Source of the DNA: Bartonella sp. 220B
GTDB lineage: Bacteria > Pseudomonadota > Alphaproteobacteria > Rhizobiales > Rhizobiaceae
Reading direction: 5' to 3'
Length of the DNA stretch: 51,556 nucleotides
Assembly (NCBI RefSeq): GCF_026930205.1
Contig: NZ_JANHOI010000011.1
Coordinates: 1 to 51,556 of the forward strand
The notes under the pieces are model-generated. The model ran no database searches. It was not told where the DNA came from and was given only the letters and a program-made list of their open reading frames with translations. The translations under genes and the position numbers were made by a program. This document shows positions 19,292 to 29,630 of this stretch, one piece after another; position 1 is the stretch's first letter; every line of letters begins with the position of its first letter.

Positions 19292-20635
19292 TTAATTCAT
19301 ATTTTGCTTGATATGATCGAGTTGTTTTTTTGCTTCAGAGGTAAGTACGGCTTTAATGGTAACAGAACCGTCCCCATGCCCTTCCTGCGTTATTGCACTA
19401 GAATTTTTATAAAACCAATTAATAAGTGGCATTTCATGAGGTTTTAAGAGACATTCAACGTTTTGCATTTCTCCAAAAATTCGCTTTTCAATAGCTGTTA
19501 ATAATTGACCAAGTCCATCACTCATGAGTGCTGAAACCATAACTGCAGGATTTAACCGTGTTTTTGCGCTTGTTTGCAAAACATTCAATGCATGCTCATC
19601 TAATATATCAATCTTATTCCAAACTTCCATGATATGTTCTGTATCGTCAATATCAATACCAAGACTTGAAAGAACTTCTAAAACATCTTTGGCATGGGCA
19701 CGATGATCAAAATCTGACATATCTCTCACATGGAGAATGAGATCAGCTTCAATCACTTCTTCAAGAGTTGCTCTAAAAGCTGCAATCAAATGCGTTGGTA
19801 AGTTAGAGATAAAACCTACAGTATCAGATAAAAGAATAGGTTTTCCATGGGGTAGAATAACCTTGCGCAAAGTCGGATCAAGCGTTGCAAACAACATATC
19901 TTTAGCAAGGACATCCGCACCGCTCAAACGATTAAAGAGCGTTGATTTTCCTGTATTAGTATATCCTACTAAAGCAACAACAGGATAGGATGTTTTTTTT
20001 CTTTTCGCTCTATGAAGAGCACGTGTTTTTGTAACTGTTTCCAATTCGCGTCGGATACGAGTAATCTTTCCTTGCAAAAGACGCCTGTCCGCTTCAACCT
20101 GAGTTTCACCAGGCCCTCCTAAAAAACCATGTCCACCACGTTGCCTTTCCAAGTGTGTCCAACTACGCACAAGTCTGCTTTTCTGATAAGATAGATGCGC
20201 TAATTCGACTTGCAAAACCCCTTCTTTTGTACGCGCACGATCCCCAAAAATTTCAAGAATTAAAGCTGTTCTGTCGATAACTTTACACTTCCATAATTTC
20301 TCCAAATTTCTTTGCTGCACGGGTGTTAAAAAATAATCTATAATGACAAGCTCAACGTAATATTCACTTATATAATGAGCAAACGCATCTACTTTACCCT
20401 TTCCAAATAAAGTTGCAGGACGGAGAGTGGTTATATTAATTGCTTCATAATAAACAACCTCCAACCTTATAGCGCGGGCTAGCCCTAACGCCTCTTGAAT
20501 TCGAGAAGATACTGAACAACTACCTGAGGCATTTTCACTTTTATTTTCTTGACAAATCGGAACCAAAACAACAGTGGGCACTTGTCTTACAACTTGTGAA
20601 GGAAATCCTCCAAATCTCTCATTTTCATTTAACAT
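19292..20635 (-). CDS. hflX: GTPase HflX
   Basis: A ribosome-associated GTPase that splits stalled ribosomes under stress. The 447-residue protein has the N-terminal HflX domain with LFGKGKVDAF, the linker motif GGPGETQVEADRR at about 173-185, and a GTPase domain with G1 GYTNTGKST (224-232), G3 DTVG in LLSDTVGFIS, and G4 NKID. The C-terminal part is variable. It is downstream of hfq by 57 bases on the same strand, the classic hfq-hflX pair. The start codon follows a short spacer without a strong Shine-Dalgarno sequence. Confidence 0.96.
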   Translation of the reverse strand: MLNENERFGGFPSQVVRQVPTVVLVPICQENKSENASGSCSVSSRIQEALGLARAIRLEVVYYEAINITTLRPATLFGKGKVDAFAHYISEYYVELVIIDYFLTPVQQRNLEKLWKCKVIDRTALILEIFGDRARTKEGVLQVELAHLSYQKSRLVRSWTHLERQRGGHGFLGGPGETQVEADRRLLQGKITRIRRELETVTKTRALHRAKRKKTSYPVVALVGYTNTGKSTLFNRLSGADVLAKDMLFATLDPTLRKVILPHGKPILLSDTVGFISNLPTHLIAAFRATLEEVIEADLILHVRDMSDFDHRAHAKDVLEVLSSLGIDIDDTEHIMEVWNKIDILDEHALNVLQTSAKTRLNPAVMVSALMSDGLGQLLTAIEKRIFGEMQNVECLLKPHEMPLINWFYKNSSAITQEGHGDGSVTIKAVLTSEAKKQLDHIKQNMN

Positions 20636-20692
20636 GGCAATCTAAAGCACTTTATAAATGGGATAAGAGGTTTACAATGAAATATATCTTGT

Positions 20693-20932
20693 TTATTCAG
20701 AATTTTCACCTTCAAACATCTGTACAGGTTGCCCAGGCATAATTGTAGAAATAGCATGTTTATAAACCAATTGCGCATGTCCATCACGACGCAAAAGGAC
20801 ACAAAAACTGTCAAATGAGGTTACAATACCCGTTAGTTTAACCCCATTTACAAGAAAAATTGTAAGAGAAATTTTTTGCTTGCGTACTGTATTTAGAAAT
20901 ACATCTTGCAGGTGCTGTGATCGTTCTGCCAT
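20693..20932 (-). CDS. hfq: RNA chaperone Hfq
   Basis: A 79-residue Sm-like protein that forms hexameric rings and pairs small RNAs with mRNAs. The Sm1 motif ([20 protein letters not shown], with [19 protein letters not shown]) and the Sm2 motif with YKHAISTI are complete. The C-terminal tail after the Sm core is very short ([10 protein letters not shown]), typical of alphaproteobacterial Hfq. It precedes hflX. A long AT-rich region lies upstream, where its promoter should be. Confidence 0.97.
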   Translation of the reverse strand: MAERSQHLQDVFLNTVRKQKISLTIFLVNGVKLTGIVTSFDSFCVLLRRDGHAQLVYKHAISTIMPGQPVQMFEGENSE

Positions 20933-21498
20933 TATTCTTACACCTTCATCTCAAATTGCATAAAACACTCGTGCACGCATATCGACTGAAAAATAACCAA
21001 TTGTCAACGTAGGAGCTTCAAAAATTAGCAAAAGACAGTTTAATATCAAGAAAAAAAGCTCTCTACAATGATGAATATCATAACTTGTAAAAAACTTATC
21101 ATCAAATATAAAAAACTCCGCACCCTCACTTTTTACGAACTGCTATGAATAACCATTTTATAATGTGGATACTTTTTTAAAATTATAACATCTTAGGGGT
21201 ATATAGCTAACTTCTCTCATTTAGAATCAATAAAAATGAATGTAGCAAACTCGTCATTCTACCTATAAATGAAAATTGTAAACAGTGTTTTTGTCTTTAT
21301 TGTAATCAAACACTATATTGTTTTTATTATATTTTACACCATTTATGAACAGGTCAAAAGAACCCCGTTAACTTTATCTTGATAAGTTTTTAAAATTTTT
21401 TCCAAAACATATTCCTTTCTAAATAATTAACAGCTAGTATGTCGGGATATCTGGAGGAGGACGTATCCCTTTTCCATCTGTAAGAGTACGAGGCGAGT
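20933..21498. other. 566-base AT-rich region between hfq and the giant coiled-coil gene
   Basis: No supported open frame or RNA gene. It should contain divergent promoters for hfq and the gene at 21499. Near the right end, a strong Shine-Dalgarno-like GGAGGAGG (21451-21458) is not followed by ATG, GTG or TTG at a usable distance, and an in-frame TAA lies between it and the ATG at 21499. That ATG instead follows a weaker GAGG at 21488-21491. Confidence 0.4.
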
Positions 21499-24400
21499 AT
21501 GGCACGCAGAACGAAGTTACAAACATTTGAAATTGAAGTTGAAGAAGCTCTTTCGAAAGCTATGAACTTTGATTTTAATAATGATGCGGCAATGGAGACA
21601 ATATCAGCCAATAATTCTGAAAATGTCATTAATGTAGACGAATTAATTCAAAAGATTGCAATGGCGGAAGAAGAAATTTTTGCTGAAAATGATACTTCAA
21701 CACTTGTTTCAAATATTCATGATAATGCTGTTATTGATGAATCGGTTGTTGAACAGCTTTTTTCTTCAAAACCTAATCCTGACCTTTCAGGTGGAACTGT
21801 TCATAATACATTGTTATCTACACAGCTTTTTCCTGCCAATGATGATATAACAACTCCTTTAAATTTTGGCTTATTAAAACAGCGTTCCACTTCACGAATC
21901 TATTGGTGTACAACAGCGCTTAGTGCTCTATGGGCAACAGGGGGTGCTTTTATTGCTCATAAGCTTGCTCCTGCTGGACTCAATTCCTTATCAAATATCA
22001 CCACCTTTGTTACATCCTCAACGGGATTAGCAGTAGCGGCCGGAACAGTAATCCCTATCCTTCTCTCTTGGGGATTTGCTCAATTAACAAAGCGTTCAAA
22101 CGAATTGCATAATATTGCTCTTCTTATGACAAATGCTGCACAACGCCTCAGTGAGCCACAACATATCTCTGAAAAGCAAGCTATCGCTATAGGGCAAACC
22201 ATTCGTGAAGAAGTCGCAGCTATGAACGAAGGAATTGAACGCACCCTTGGGCGTGCTGTTGAACTTGAAGCAATCATACAAGGGGAAGTCCATAATCTGG
22301 AACAAGCCTATGCTGAAAACGAATCACGCATACACACATTAATCAAAGAATTAAGCAATGAACGCATAGCCATTTTGAATCATGCTGATCGCGTACAGTC
22401 AACAATTAAAGGAACACAGGAACAACTAAGTGATGAATTCGGCTTAGTGACTTCCAAAATTGTCACCAATGTTGAAAAGCTTGCACAAACTCTTTCCCAA
22501 ACCTTACAAAAACAAGGGGAAGATCTTGTTGCAAAACTTTCCTATGCAGGTGATGATGTAACAAATCAGCTTGTTGAAAAATTTAATGAAACCACAACCC
22601 AGATTCAGCAAAAAAATACAGCATTCTTTCACGAATTAGGGAAAAACTTTGATGGTTTTTCAGAACGTTTTGATAATAATGAAAAACAAATAGAAAAAGC
22701 CTTTAATGAAACAGCAGCTAAAGCTGAAATGCATATCGCTAAAATTGCAACCCATATACAAACAGCAACAGACCAGACCTTACAGAATGTTGATGAAAAA
22801 TTTAAAACACTGGATGAATCCATTATTGATCGCAATCATCAATTTCTACAGAGTTTTGATGAAAAAATCATTCAACTCGATGAAAAAGCATATAAACTCT
22901 CTTCCAAGTTTGATAACGTAACTTCAGAAGCGATAGAAGCTTTTGAAAACCGTTTAGCAACGGTTGATCTTTCTCTTAAAGAACACAGCAATTCCATAAT
23001 TGAATCCTTTATTGCTCGTAGTCAAACTCTAGAAGATAATGCTGAAAAGCTTGGTAATTTCTTAGAAGCCCACGTTTCACAAATTAATGCAAATCTCCAA
23101 GAAAAAACAGCTGATATTACCGAAGCATTTACAAATGGACATGAAACTATCCTTTCTGCAATCGACAAAAGCAAAGAAAAGCTAAGAGAAGAAGTTCAGC
23201 ATATTGATAGTGCTATTATTGATATCATACAAGAACGCTCAAAAGACTTCAAATTACAACTTTCTGATCAAAGAACTCTCATGGCAGATATGCTTGATAA
23301 TGAAAAAAATAAAATCGCTGAGACACTAAAAAATCAAATTGATGTTTTAGCTGAAAACACCTCAAATCTTGAACAGATTTTGGTTGATAATGTTCAAATC
23401 GTTGATCAATATGCTGAAAATCACGTTGCAAATATAGTTCAATGCACAGAAAAACTACAAGAAGTCATTGTACAAAGTAGCAATACAACAAAAGAGGCCC
23501 TAGAAGCACAAGCTAGAAATATTGACATACGTGCTGACGCTCTGCGTGACTCTTTAGCGATTAATAGTTTTTCTCTTAACGAAGTTCTTGCAGATCAAGC
23601 ACGTACACTCGAACAGCGGATGGAAACAATCCATAATCTCATTACAAAAAGTGATATACATGTGGATGTTGCGTTAAAACAACAGATAGATTTAGTTGAG
23701 AATGCAATTGCTGCCAACAATAAGAATATTACAGAAACTGTTCAAGGACATATTAAAAACCTCGAAAACCATGCCGAAATTTTAAAAAATACCCTCTCTC
23801 AATCGAGTGGTACATTTTTTGAAACTCTTGAAACAAGCATGGAATCGTTTGATACAAAGCTGGAAGTTGGTGCACACAAAATTTTTGAACGTGCAATAAC
23901 ATTAGAAGAAAGCTTGTCAGAAAAGCTTGATCAAGTATGTGAAACTATTGAGATGCAAACATCTGCTTTTGAAGAACGCTCTGACACATTAAAAACATCT
24001 ATCATGCTTAATAATGAACAAAGTCAGATGATTCAACAAACGCTGGAATCAAACATTGATAATATGCGAATCACATTAGAAGATTCTGTGAATACGGTCA
24101 CAGATAACTTGCATAACAAGATTATAAAGGCCTCTGATATTCTTTCTTCTACAAGCGAACAGATACTTTCATCTGTTACAAATGTTGCTGTACAAGCAGA
24201 AAATATTCTCTCGGAATCTGGAAATCGCATTGTATCAAACGTTAAACAAACGGTTTATGATACTAGTGAAAAAGTTTTGTCTGTTTTTTCTGAACAAACA
24301 GCCCATACTATCGAAGCTTTCGCAACAGCCAGTCATAATGCACAAGCATTATTGAATGAAACAATTCACACTTCAACAATAACAATTGAACAAGTCCTTA

Positions 24401-26064
24401 ACGAAAGATGCAATGTTCTTCATCATTCCATGCAGAATCTTAAAAATAATTTAGGATATCAGCTTTCTGATGTAAGTAGCCGCTTGGAAGAAGCAAAAAA
24501 TCAAACAGCTACTCAAATTTCAGAACATGTTGGAAAAATTACAGAGTTGACAAACCATTTAAACCAAGCTGCGCAAAGTACAACGGAGTCAATTGGTTAT
24601 TTAACACAGCATATTGGTGAACAACTCTCCCTTTCAACACAAGATGCCGAACAAAGGATTTATGCACACAGTGAATCTCTCGTAAATAGCTTAGCACAAA
24701 CAAACTCTGAAACACTTCAAACAGTGACTGCTATGAAGGAAGATCTTGTCAATAATGTCTCATCTATCATTGCACAATTAAATCAGTCAATTTACAACTT
24801 TCATGAAAATAGCAATGTTTTATTATCAGCTGTTCAGAATATTGATGGTCAATTCAGCGAGACTGCAAATAGCTTTTTCCGCAACACTAACCAAGTAGCA
24901 GAGCATTTATCAGCTTCGAATCAAGCACTCAATAGCAATATTGAGATTTTGCAAGGACTTTCACAAAACACATTTAAACAAATTGCTCACATAACAAGTA
25001 GTTTCAGTAAACATGCTGAAACACTTGCTGAAGCTATTCAAGTTTTAGAAAAATCTGAAAATTCGTTTAATGCAACACTTGAAGAAAAACACAACACACT
25101 CTCTGCATTAAGCAATGCTCTTGTTTCAAAATCTAATGAAATTAATCAACTGATTGAACATTATGAAAATGTTCTCAGCACAGCACTCGAGCGCACTAAC
25201 AAAAATGCGCGTAATTCCACACATTCACTCCAACAATCACTTAACCAGCTCATTAATGAAGCTTCAACGCGTTTTTCAGGAGCAACAGAAGATATACGTC
25301 GCTCAGCTGATGAAGTTCGTTTAGAACTTTCAAAAATTAATCATGATATTCATGAGAGTGTTCAAAAACTCCCTGCAACGACAAAAGAAACAACGCAAAC
25401 AATTCGCAGCGCTCTCAATGAACAAATTACAGCCTTAAAGGACTTAGCAAGTGTTGTACAAAAAGTTGATCAAAATAATGCAAATGAGCAGCTAATATCG
25501 ACAATTCCTACAACATCAACACTTCAAAGAAAGGATAGAAGTTCTCCTGAATTCATTAAAAAGATAATACCCCCTAAACCTATTTTGCAACAAGACCAAA
25601 GCAAAAAAAGGCAAAATAAATGGGTATCGAATCTTTTAGAACGAGCTTCACGTGAAGAAACTTGGTATGATGAAATGCCTGATGATGCGGTTTTTGTCCC
25701 TGTACAAACAAAATCGCGACCTGTAAGTGAGTCTCTTAACACATTAGCAGCAAGTATAGTGCGGGCTATTAACCACAATGCGGTCGTTGAGCTATGGGCT
25801 CATTATAGGCGTGGACAAAAAAACATCGTGACCGAACACCTTTATACTTTGAATGGAAAAACCATATTTGAAATGATTAAGAAAAAATATATGAACGATG
25901 TTGACTTTAAACACTCAGTTAATCAATATATTGCAGATTTTGAAAAACTATTACGTGATGTATCCCACGATTCAGCTTCTTCGAACTCAGTTCGAAAATA
26001 TCTGATATCGGATACTGGAAAAGTTTACACTATGCTTGCTCATGCGAGTGGTCGTATCCAATAG
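21499..26064 (+). CDS. Giant two-pass membrane coiled-coil protein, candidate growth pole ring (GPR/RgsE-like) protein
   Basis: A 1521-residue protein. Residues 1-130 are acidic and probably disordered or cytoplasmic. Two hydrophobic helices follow at about 134-153 and 175-196. Then comes more than 1100 residues of near-continuous helix rich in E, Q, N, S and A with heptad-like spacing and many recurring I-x-E-x-x-E/T units. A compact C-terminal segment (about 1400-1521) contains WVSNLLERASREE and IVRAINHNAVVELWAHYRRG. This architecture fits the apolipoprotein-A1-like growth pole ring protein known in Agrobacterium (GPR) and Sinorhizobium (RgsE), which organises unipolar growth of Hyphomicrobiales. 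Those proteins are larger (about 2100 residues, recalled), so the helical part would be shorter here. Orthology is inferred from layout, not from a search. A strong terminator follows. Confidence 0.65.
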   Translation: MARRTKLQTFEIEVEEALSKAMNFDFNNDAAMETISANNSENVINVDELIQKIAMAEEEIFAENDTSTLVSNIHDNAVIDESVVEQLFSSKPNPDLSGGTVHNTLLSTQLFPANDDITTPLNFGLLKQRSTSRIYWCTTALSALWATGGAFIAHKLAPAGLNSLSNITTFVTSSTGLAVAAGTVIPILLSWGFAQLTKRSNELHNIALLMTNAAQRLSEPQHISEKQAIAIGQTIREEVAAMNEGIERTLGRAVELEAIIQGEVHNLEQAYAENESRIHTLIKELSNERIAILNHADRVQSTIKGTQEQLSDEFGLVTSKIVTNVEKLAQTLSQTLQKQGEDLVAKLSYAGDDVTNQLVEKFNETTTQIQQKNTAFFHELGKNFDGFSERFDNNEKQIEKAFNETAAKAEMHIAKIATHIQTATDQTLQNVDEKFKTLDESIIDRNHQFLQSFDEKIIQLDEKAYKLSSKFDNVTSEAIEAFENRLATVDLSLKEHSNSIIESFIARSQTLEDNAEKLGNFLEAHVSQINANLQEKTADITEAFTNGHETILSAIDKSKEKLREEVQHIDSAIIDIIQERSKDFKLQLSDQRTLMADMLDNEKNKIAETLKNQIDVLAENTSNLEQILVDNVQIVDQYAENHVANIVQCTEKLQEVIVQSSNTTKEALEAQARNIDIRADALRDSLAINSFSLNEVLADQARTLEQRMETIHNLITKSDIHVDVALKQQIDLVENAIAANNKNITETVQGHIKNLENHAEILKNTLSQSSGTFFETLETSMESFDTKLEVGAHKIFERAITLEESLSEKLDQVCETIEMQTSAFEERSDTLKTSIMLNNEQSQMIQQTLESNIDNMRITLEDSVNTVTDNLHNKIIKASDILSSTSEQILSSVTNVAVQAENILSESGNRIVSNVKQTVYDTSEKVLSVFSEQTAHTIEAFATASHNAQALLNETIHTSTITIEQVLNERCNVLHHSMQNLKNNLGYQLSDVSSRLEEAKNQTATQISEHVGKITELTNHLNQAAQSTTESIGYLTQHIGEQLSLSTQDAEQRIYAHSESLVNSLAQTNSETLQTVTAMKEDLVNNVSSIIAQLNQSIYNFHENSNVLLSAVQNIDGQFSETANSFFRNTNQVAEHLSASNQALNSNIEILQGLSQNTFKQIAHITSSFSKHAETLAEAIQVLEKSENSFNATLEEKHNTLSALSNALVSKSNEINQLIEHYENVLSTALERTNKNARNSTHSLQQSLNQLINEASTRFSGATEDIRRSADEVRLELSKINHDIHESVQKLPATTKETTQTIRSALNEQITALKDLASVVQKVDQNNANEQLISTIPTTSTLQRKDRSSPEFIKKIIPPKPILQQDQSKKRQNKWVSNLLERASREETWYDEMPDDAVFVPVQTKSRPVSESLNTLAASIVRAINHNAVVELWAHYRRGQKNIVTEHLYTLNGKTIFEMIKKKYMNDVDFKHSVNQYIADFEKLLRDVSHDSASSNSVRKYLISDTGKVYTMLAHASGRIQ

Positions 26065-26072
26065 ACAACAAT

Positions 26073-26104
26073 AAAAGTGGAAAAAATATTTTTCCACTTT
26101 TTGT
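26073..26104 (+). terminator. Intrinsic terminator after the giant coiled-coil gene
   Basis: AAAAGTGGAAAAA (26073-26085) pairs perfectly with TTTTTCCACTTTT (26089-26101) around a 3-base loop, and the descending arm ends in T residues. It lies nine bases after the stop codon, so it should end the transcript of the 1521-residue protein. Confidence 0.75.
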
Positions 26105-26820
26105 ATTTGTGGATCTGTTGTCATATAATGCACTGCTTGCAAGTGTAGCGTTATGTAAACCTTGGATAGATGATTGGTATTCTGTTTTCTTTGATATTCT
26201 AAACAATATTAATTACCAACAACGTCCCCCAAAATAAGGATAAGTATTCCCCTATTTTACACTTCTTATACGAATTTAGACCTATTGTAGAAAAAAACTC
26301 TCTATATAAAGCACTCAATTGATGAATTTTCCAACCAAAGCTTTATTCATTAAAATACACATATTTTTCTACCTACGTGCATAGACTCATTCCATCAATG
26401 TTCATTAAAATGATACAAAACAGTTTAGAATTTTAAAATAATGGTTTATGAATTACACACTCACTATAAATATGAATAAAGCTGGAGTTTATAAAAACTA
26501 GGTTAAATGAATAAATTCTCTTCTGCTTTTTTGTCAGCATTGCAAAAAAAATAACTGCTTGGTAATGTAAGCATCAATAATATTATACTTATCTTTTTAA
26601 ATAACTTACTTCCGCAAATTTTTGTTAAGGAAAAAAGATTAATCGTGCTGATATCAATGCAATTGTTAAGGGGCGCAAATAAAAAAATATCAAACTGTTT
26701 TAATGCTCCAAAAGAGTTTTCTCGCATTTTTTATTCAGAGAAAAGAGAGCTACCAGTGGATACAATTTATTATAAATGGAATATCTCACATAAACATATA
26801 CTAACTTGGATATCATAAAA
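26105..26820. other. 716-base gap upstream of maeB
   Basis: A long AT-rich region without a convincing gene. A 74-codon minus-strand frame (26503-26727) has a hydrophobic middle but no Shine-Dalgarno sequence or recognisable family and is not called. The promoter of maeB should be near the right end. No repeat or RNA structure was recognised. Confidence 0.4.
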
Positions 26821-29139
26821 ATGTCTATAGAACAAAAGAGTAATTTCAGTTCACAAAAAGTTGAACTTGACAGTGCCGCACTTTTTTATCACCAACATCC
26901 CAAACCCGGAAAGTTGGAAATACAAGCGACAACACCTCTTGATAATCAGCGTGACCTAGCTCTTGCTTATTCTCCAGGTGTCGCTGCACCATGTCTTGCA
27001 ATTCATAAAGATCCCAATCTTGCTGCGCAATATACTTCTCGTTCTAATTTAGTTGCTGTTATATCAAATGGAACTGCTGTTCTTGGACTAGGAAATATTG
27101 GTCCCCTCGCCTCAAAGCCAGTTATGGAAGGAAAAGCCGTTTTATTTAAAAAATTTGCGAATATTGATGTTTTTGATATTGAAATTAATGCGCCCAATAT
27201 TGACCAAATGGTAGACACTGTATCTGCCTTAGAACCTACATTTGGTGGTATTAATCTTGAAGATATTAAAGCTCCTGAATGTTTTGAAATCGAAGAAAAA
27301 CTTCGTTCTCGAATGAATATTCCAGTTTTCCATGATGACCAACATGGGACTGCTATTATTGTTTCTGCAGCTGTATTAAATGCTTTAAATCTTGCTGGAA
27401 AAAAAATTGAAAATGCAAAAATAGTTACCTCAGGTGCCGGTGCCGCGGCTTTAGCTTGTCTTAACCTTTTAGTTCGCCTTGGAGCAAAAGTTGAAAATAT
27501 TTGGCTTAGCGACTTAGAGGGAGTGGTTTATAAAGGCCGTACGACTCTTATGGATCGTTGGAAAATCAATTATGCCCAGGAAACTGATGCACGAACTTTA
27601 TCCGAAATTATTGATAATGCCGATGTTTTTCTAGGTGTTTCAGCAGGGGGGGTTTTAAAACCTGAATATCTGAAAAAAATGGCTTCAAATCCATTAATTT
27701 TAGCACTCGCTAATCCAACACCAGAAATTATGCCAGAAGAAGCACATTCCGTGCGGACAGATGCAATGATTTGCACAGGACGTTCTGATTATCCTAATCA
27801 GGTCAATAATGTGCTTTGTTTTCCCTATATCTTTCGTGGTGCATTAGATGTTGGTGCCACCGCGATTAATGAAGAAATGAAAATGGCCGCAGTTTATGCG
27901 ATTGCAGCTCTCGCCCGCGAAGAAACTTCAGATATTGCAGCACGTGCATACTCCAAAAAACCACCCAGTTTTGGTCCAGAGTATCTGATCCCCTCCCCCT
28001 TTGATCCACGGTTAATACTGCGCATAGCTCCTGCTGTTGCGAAAGCAGCAATGGAAACTGGTGTCGCACTGCGGCCAATCGAAGATATGGAAGCCTATCA
28101 TGATATTCTTAACCGATTTGTGTTCCGTTCTGGTTTAATGATGAAACCCGTTTTTGCTGCTGCAAAAACAGCAAAACGTAAACGTGTCATTTATGCAAAT
28201 GGTGAAGATGAACGCGTACTTCGCGCAGCACAAATTGTTCTTGAAGAACAAACTGCAATACCACTCCTCATTGGGCGTCCCCATGTCGTGGAGGCAAGAC
28301 TAAAGCGCTTTGGTTTAAGAATTCGTCCTGGCATAGATTTTGAACTTACAAATCCAGAAGATGATCCACGTTTTCGCGATTATGTTCATTTATTTCTTCG
28401 TTACACAGGAAGACGTGGTGTTTCACCCGATGTAGCAAAAACAATTGTACGAACATCAACAACAGCAATTGCAGCCCTCGCTGTAATGCGTGAAGAAGCT
28501 GATGCAATGATTTGTGGTTTAGAAGGGCGCTTTGAACGTCATCTTGAATTGATTGAGCAGGTCATCGGACTTGATTCAAATGTTCGTCATTTTTCTGCTG
28601 TGAGTTTGCTGATTTCTTCACGTCGCACCCTTTTTCTAACAGATACTTACGTTAATGAAGATCCTTCTGCAGAAGAAATAGCAGAAATGACGGCACTGGC
28701 AGCACAAGAAATTGAAGCATTTGGTATAACTCCAAAAGCAGCATTATTATCACACTCAAACTTTGGCTCAAAAAATACAGAAAGTGCGCGTAAAATGCGC
28801 CGTGCAACCGAAATTCTTGCCAAATTATATCCAAATTTAGAAGCTGATGGAGAAATGCACGGTGATGCAGCACTTTCTAAAGTTTTTCGTGATCGTGTTT
28901 TTCCTGATTCACGCCTCAAAGGTGAAGCTAATTTGCTTGTCTTTCCAACACTTGATGCAGCGAATATAACACTCAATCTCGTAAAAAATCTTACCAATGC
29001 CCTTCATGTTGGACCTATTTTAATTGGGGCCTCGCGTCCTGTACACATCTTGACACCTTCAGTAACTTCACGAGGAGTCGTTAATATGACAGCTCTTGCT
29101 GTTCTTGCTGCCAATAGAAAAAAAACCTTAATAAAATAA
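26821..29139 (+). CDS. maeB: NADP-dependent malic enzyme with phosphotransacetylase-like domain
   Basis: This enzyme decarboxylates malate to pyruvate with reduction of NADP. The 772-residue protein is the long hybrid type. The malic enzyme domain (about 1-430) contains LALAYSPGVAAPC, LGLGNIGPLASKPVMEGKA, VFHDDQHGTAI and the nucleotide-binding VTSGAGAAALA. A C-terminal domain of about 330 residues resembles phosphate acetyltransferase and is usually regulatory, sensing acetyl-CoA (family knowledge). The frame opens at TTG 26806, but ATG at 26821 with GGA ten bases upstream is preferred. It is monocistronic between two long gaps. In a host-associated bacterium using amino acids and organic acids it would supply pyruvate and NADPH. 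Confidence 0.96.
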   Translation: MSIEQKSNFSSQKVELDSAALFYHQHPKPGKLEIQATTPLDNQRDLALAYSPGVAAPCLAIHKDPNLAAQYTSRSNLVAVISNGTAVLGLGNIGPLASKPVMEGKAVLFKKFANIDVFDIEINAPNIDQMVDTVSALEPTFGGINLEDIKAPECFEIEEKLRSRMNIPVFHDDQHGTAIIVSAAVLNALNLAGKKIENAKIVTSGAGAAALACLNLLVRLGAKVENIWLSDLEGVVYKGRTTLMDRWKINYAQETDARTLSEIIDNADVFLGVSAGGVLKPEYLKKMASNPLILALANPTPEIMPEEAHSVRTDAMICTGRSDYPNQVNNVLCFPYIFRGALDVGATAINEEMKMAAVYAIAALAREETSDIAARAYSKKPPSFGPEYLIPSPFDPRLILRIAPAVAKAAMETGVALRPIEDMEAYHDILNRFVFRSGLMMKPVFAAAKTAKRKRVIYANGEDERVLRAAQIVLEEQTAIPLLIGRPHVVEARLKRFGLRIRPGIDFELTNPEDDPRFRDYVHLFLRYTGRRGVSPDVAKTIVRTSTTAIAALAVMREEADAMICGLEGRFERHLELIEQVIGLDSNVRHFSAVSLLISSRRTLFLTDTYVNEDPSAEEIAEMTALAAQEIEAFGITPKAALLSHSNFGSKNTESARKMRRATEILAKLYPNLEADGEMHGDAALSKVFRDRVFPDSRLKGEANLLVFPTLDAANITLNLVKNLTNALHVGPILIGASRPVHILTPSVTSRGVVNMTALAVLAANRKKTLIK

Positions 29140-29336
29140 CTGAACGTAAGTAAACACAAACAAAGTATCAAATTTTTATAACTTTGAAGCGTAATATTTC
29201 AAACACTGTAAACGCGTTTTCTCTATAGAAAAGACAACTATATTTTGCTTTGAGTCTTTTTTTTTAAGGAAAAAAAGGCTAAAAGAAGGCAAACAAGTGT
29301 ATTTTGAATTTATAACTCATAATAAGGAACCGCACA

Positions 29337-29621
29337 TTGCCCTCTACGTTTGAGAAAGTTGCTGATATTATCGCAGAAATTAGTGAAATTGATCGCAGCA
29401 CAATCACACCTGAAAGCCATACAATTGACGATTTAGGAATCGATAGCCTTGATTTTCTTGATATTGTTTTTGCTATTGATAAAGCTTTTGGAATTAAAGT
29501 TCCGCTAGAGCAGTGGACCCAAGAAGTCAATGAAGGTACAATTGCTACTGAAGAATATTTTGTTCTGAAAAATCTTTGTGCAAAAATTGATGAACTCGTC
29601 GCCATAAAACAGGCGGAATAA
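29337..29621 (+). CDS. acpXL: Acyl carrier protein AcpXL (very-long-chain fatty acid, lipid A)
   Basis: A 94-residue acyl carrier protein carrying the growing 27-hydroxyoctacosanoate (C28) chain later placed on lipid A by LpxXL. The phosphopantetheine site is S37 in [10 protein letters not shown]. Length and sequence (for example [13 protein letters not shown]) differ from housekeeping AcpP and match the AcpXL group known in rhizobia and their relatives. The start codon is TTG, with AAGGAA eight bases upstream. It heads a same-strand operon with two ketosynthase-like genes, a dehydrogenase and the acyltransferase. The expected fabZXL dehydratase gene is missing between it and the next gene, only 9 bases away. 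Confidence 0.95.
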   Translation: MPSTFEKVADIIAEISEIDRSTITPESHTIDDLGIDSLDFLDIVFAIDKAFGIKVPLEQWTQEVNEGTIATEEYFVLKNLCAKIDELVAIKQAE

Positions 29622-29630
29622 TTTTTTATC

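Noticed and set aside
26503..26727. 74-codon minus-strand frame with a hydrophobic stretch upstream of maeB
   Set aside because: No Shine-Dalgarno sequence, no recognisable family, and a composition like random AT-rich DNA.
28647..28997. Long minus-strand frame inside maeB, and similar antisense frames inside fabF1XL, acpXL and accC
   Set aside because: Shadows of strongly supported genes, without their own ribosome sites or families.
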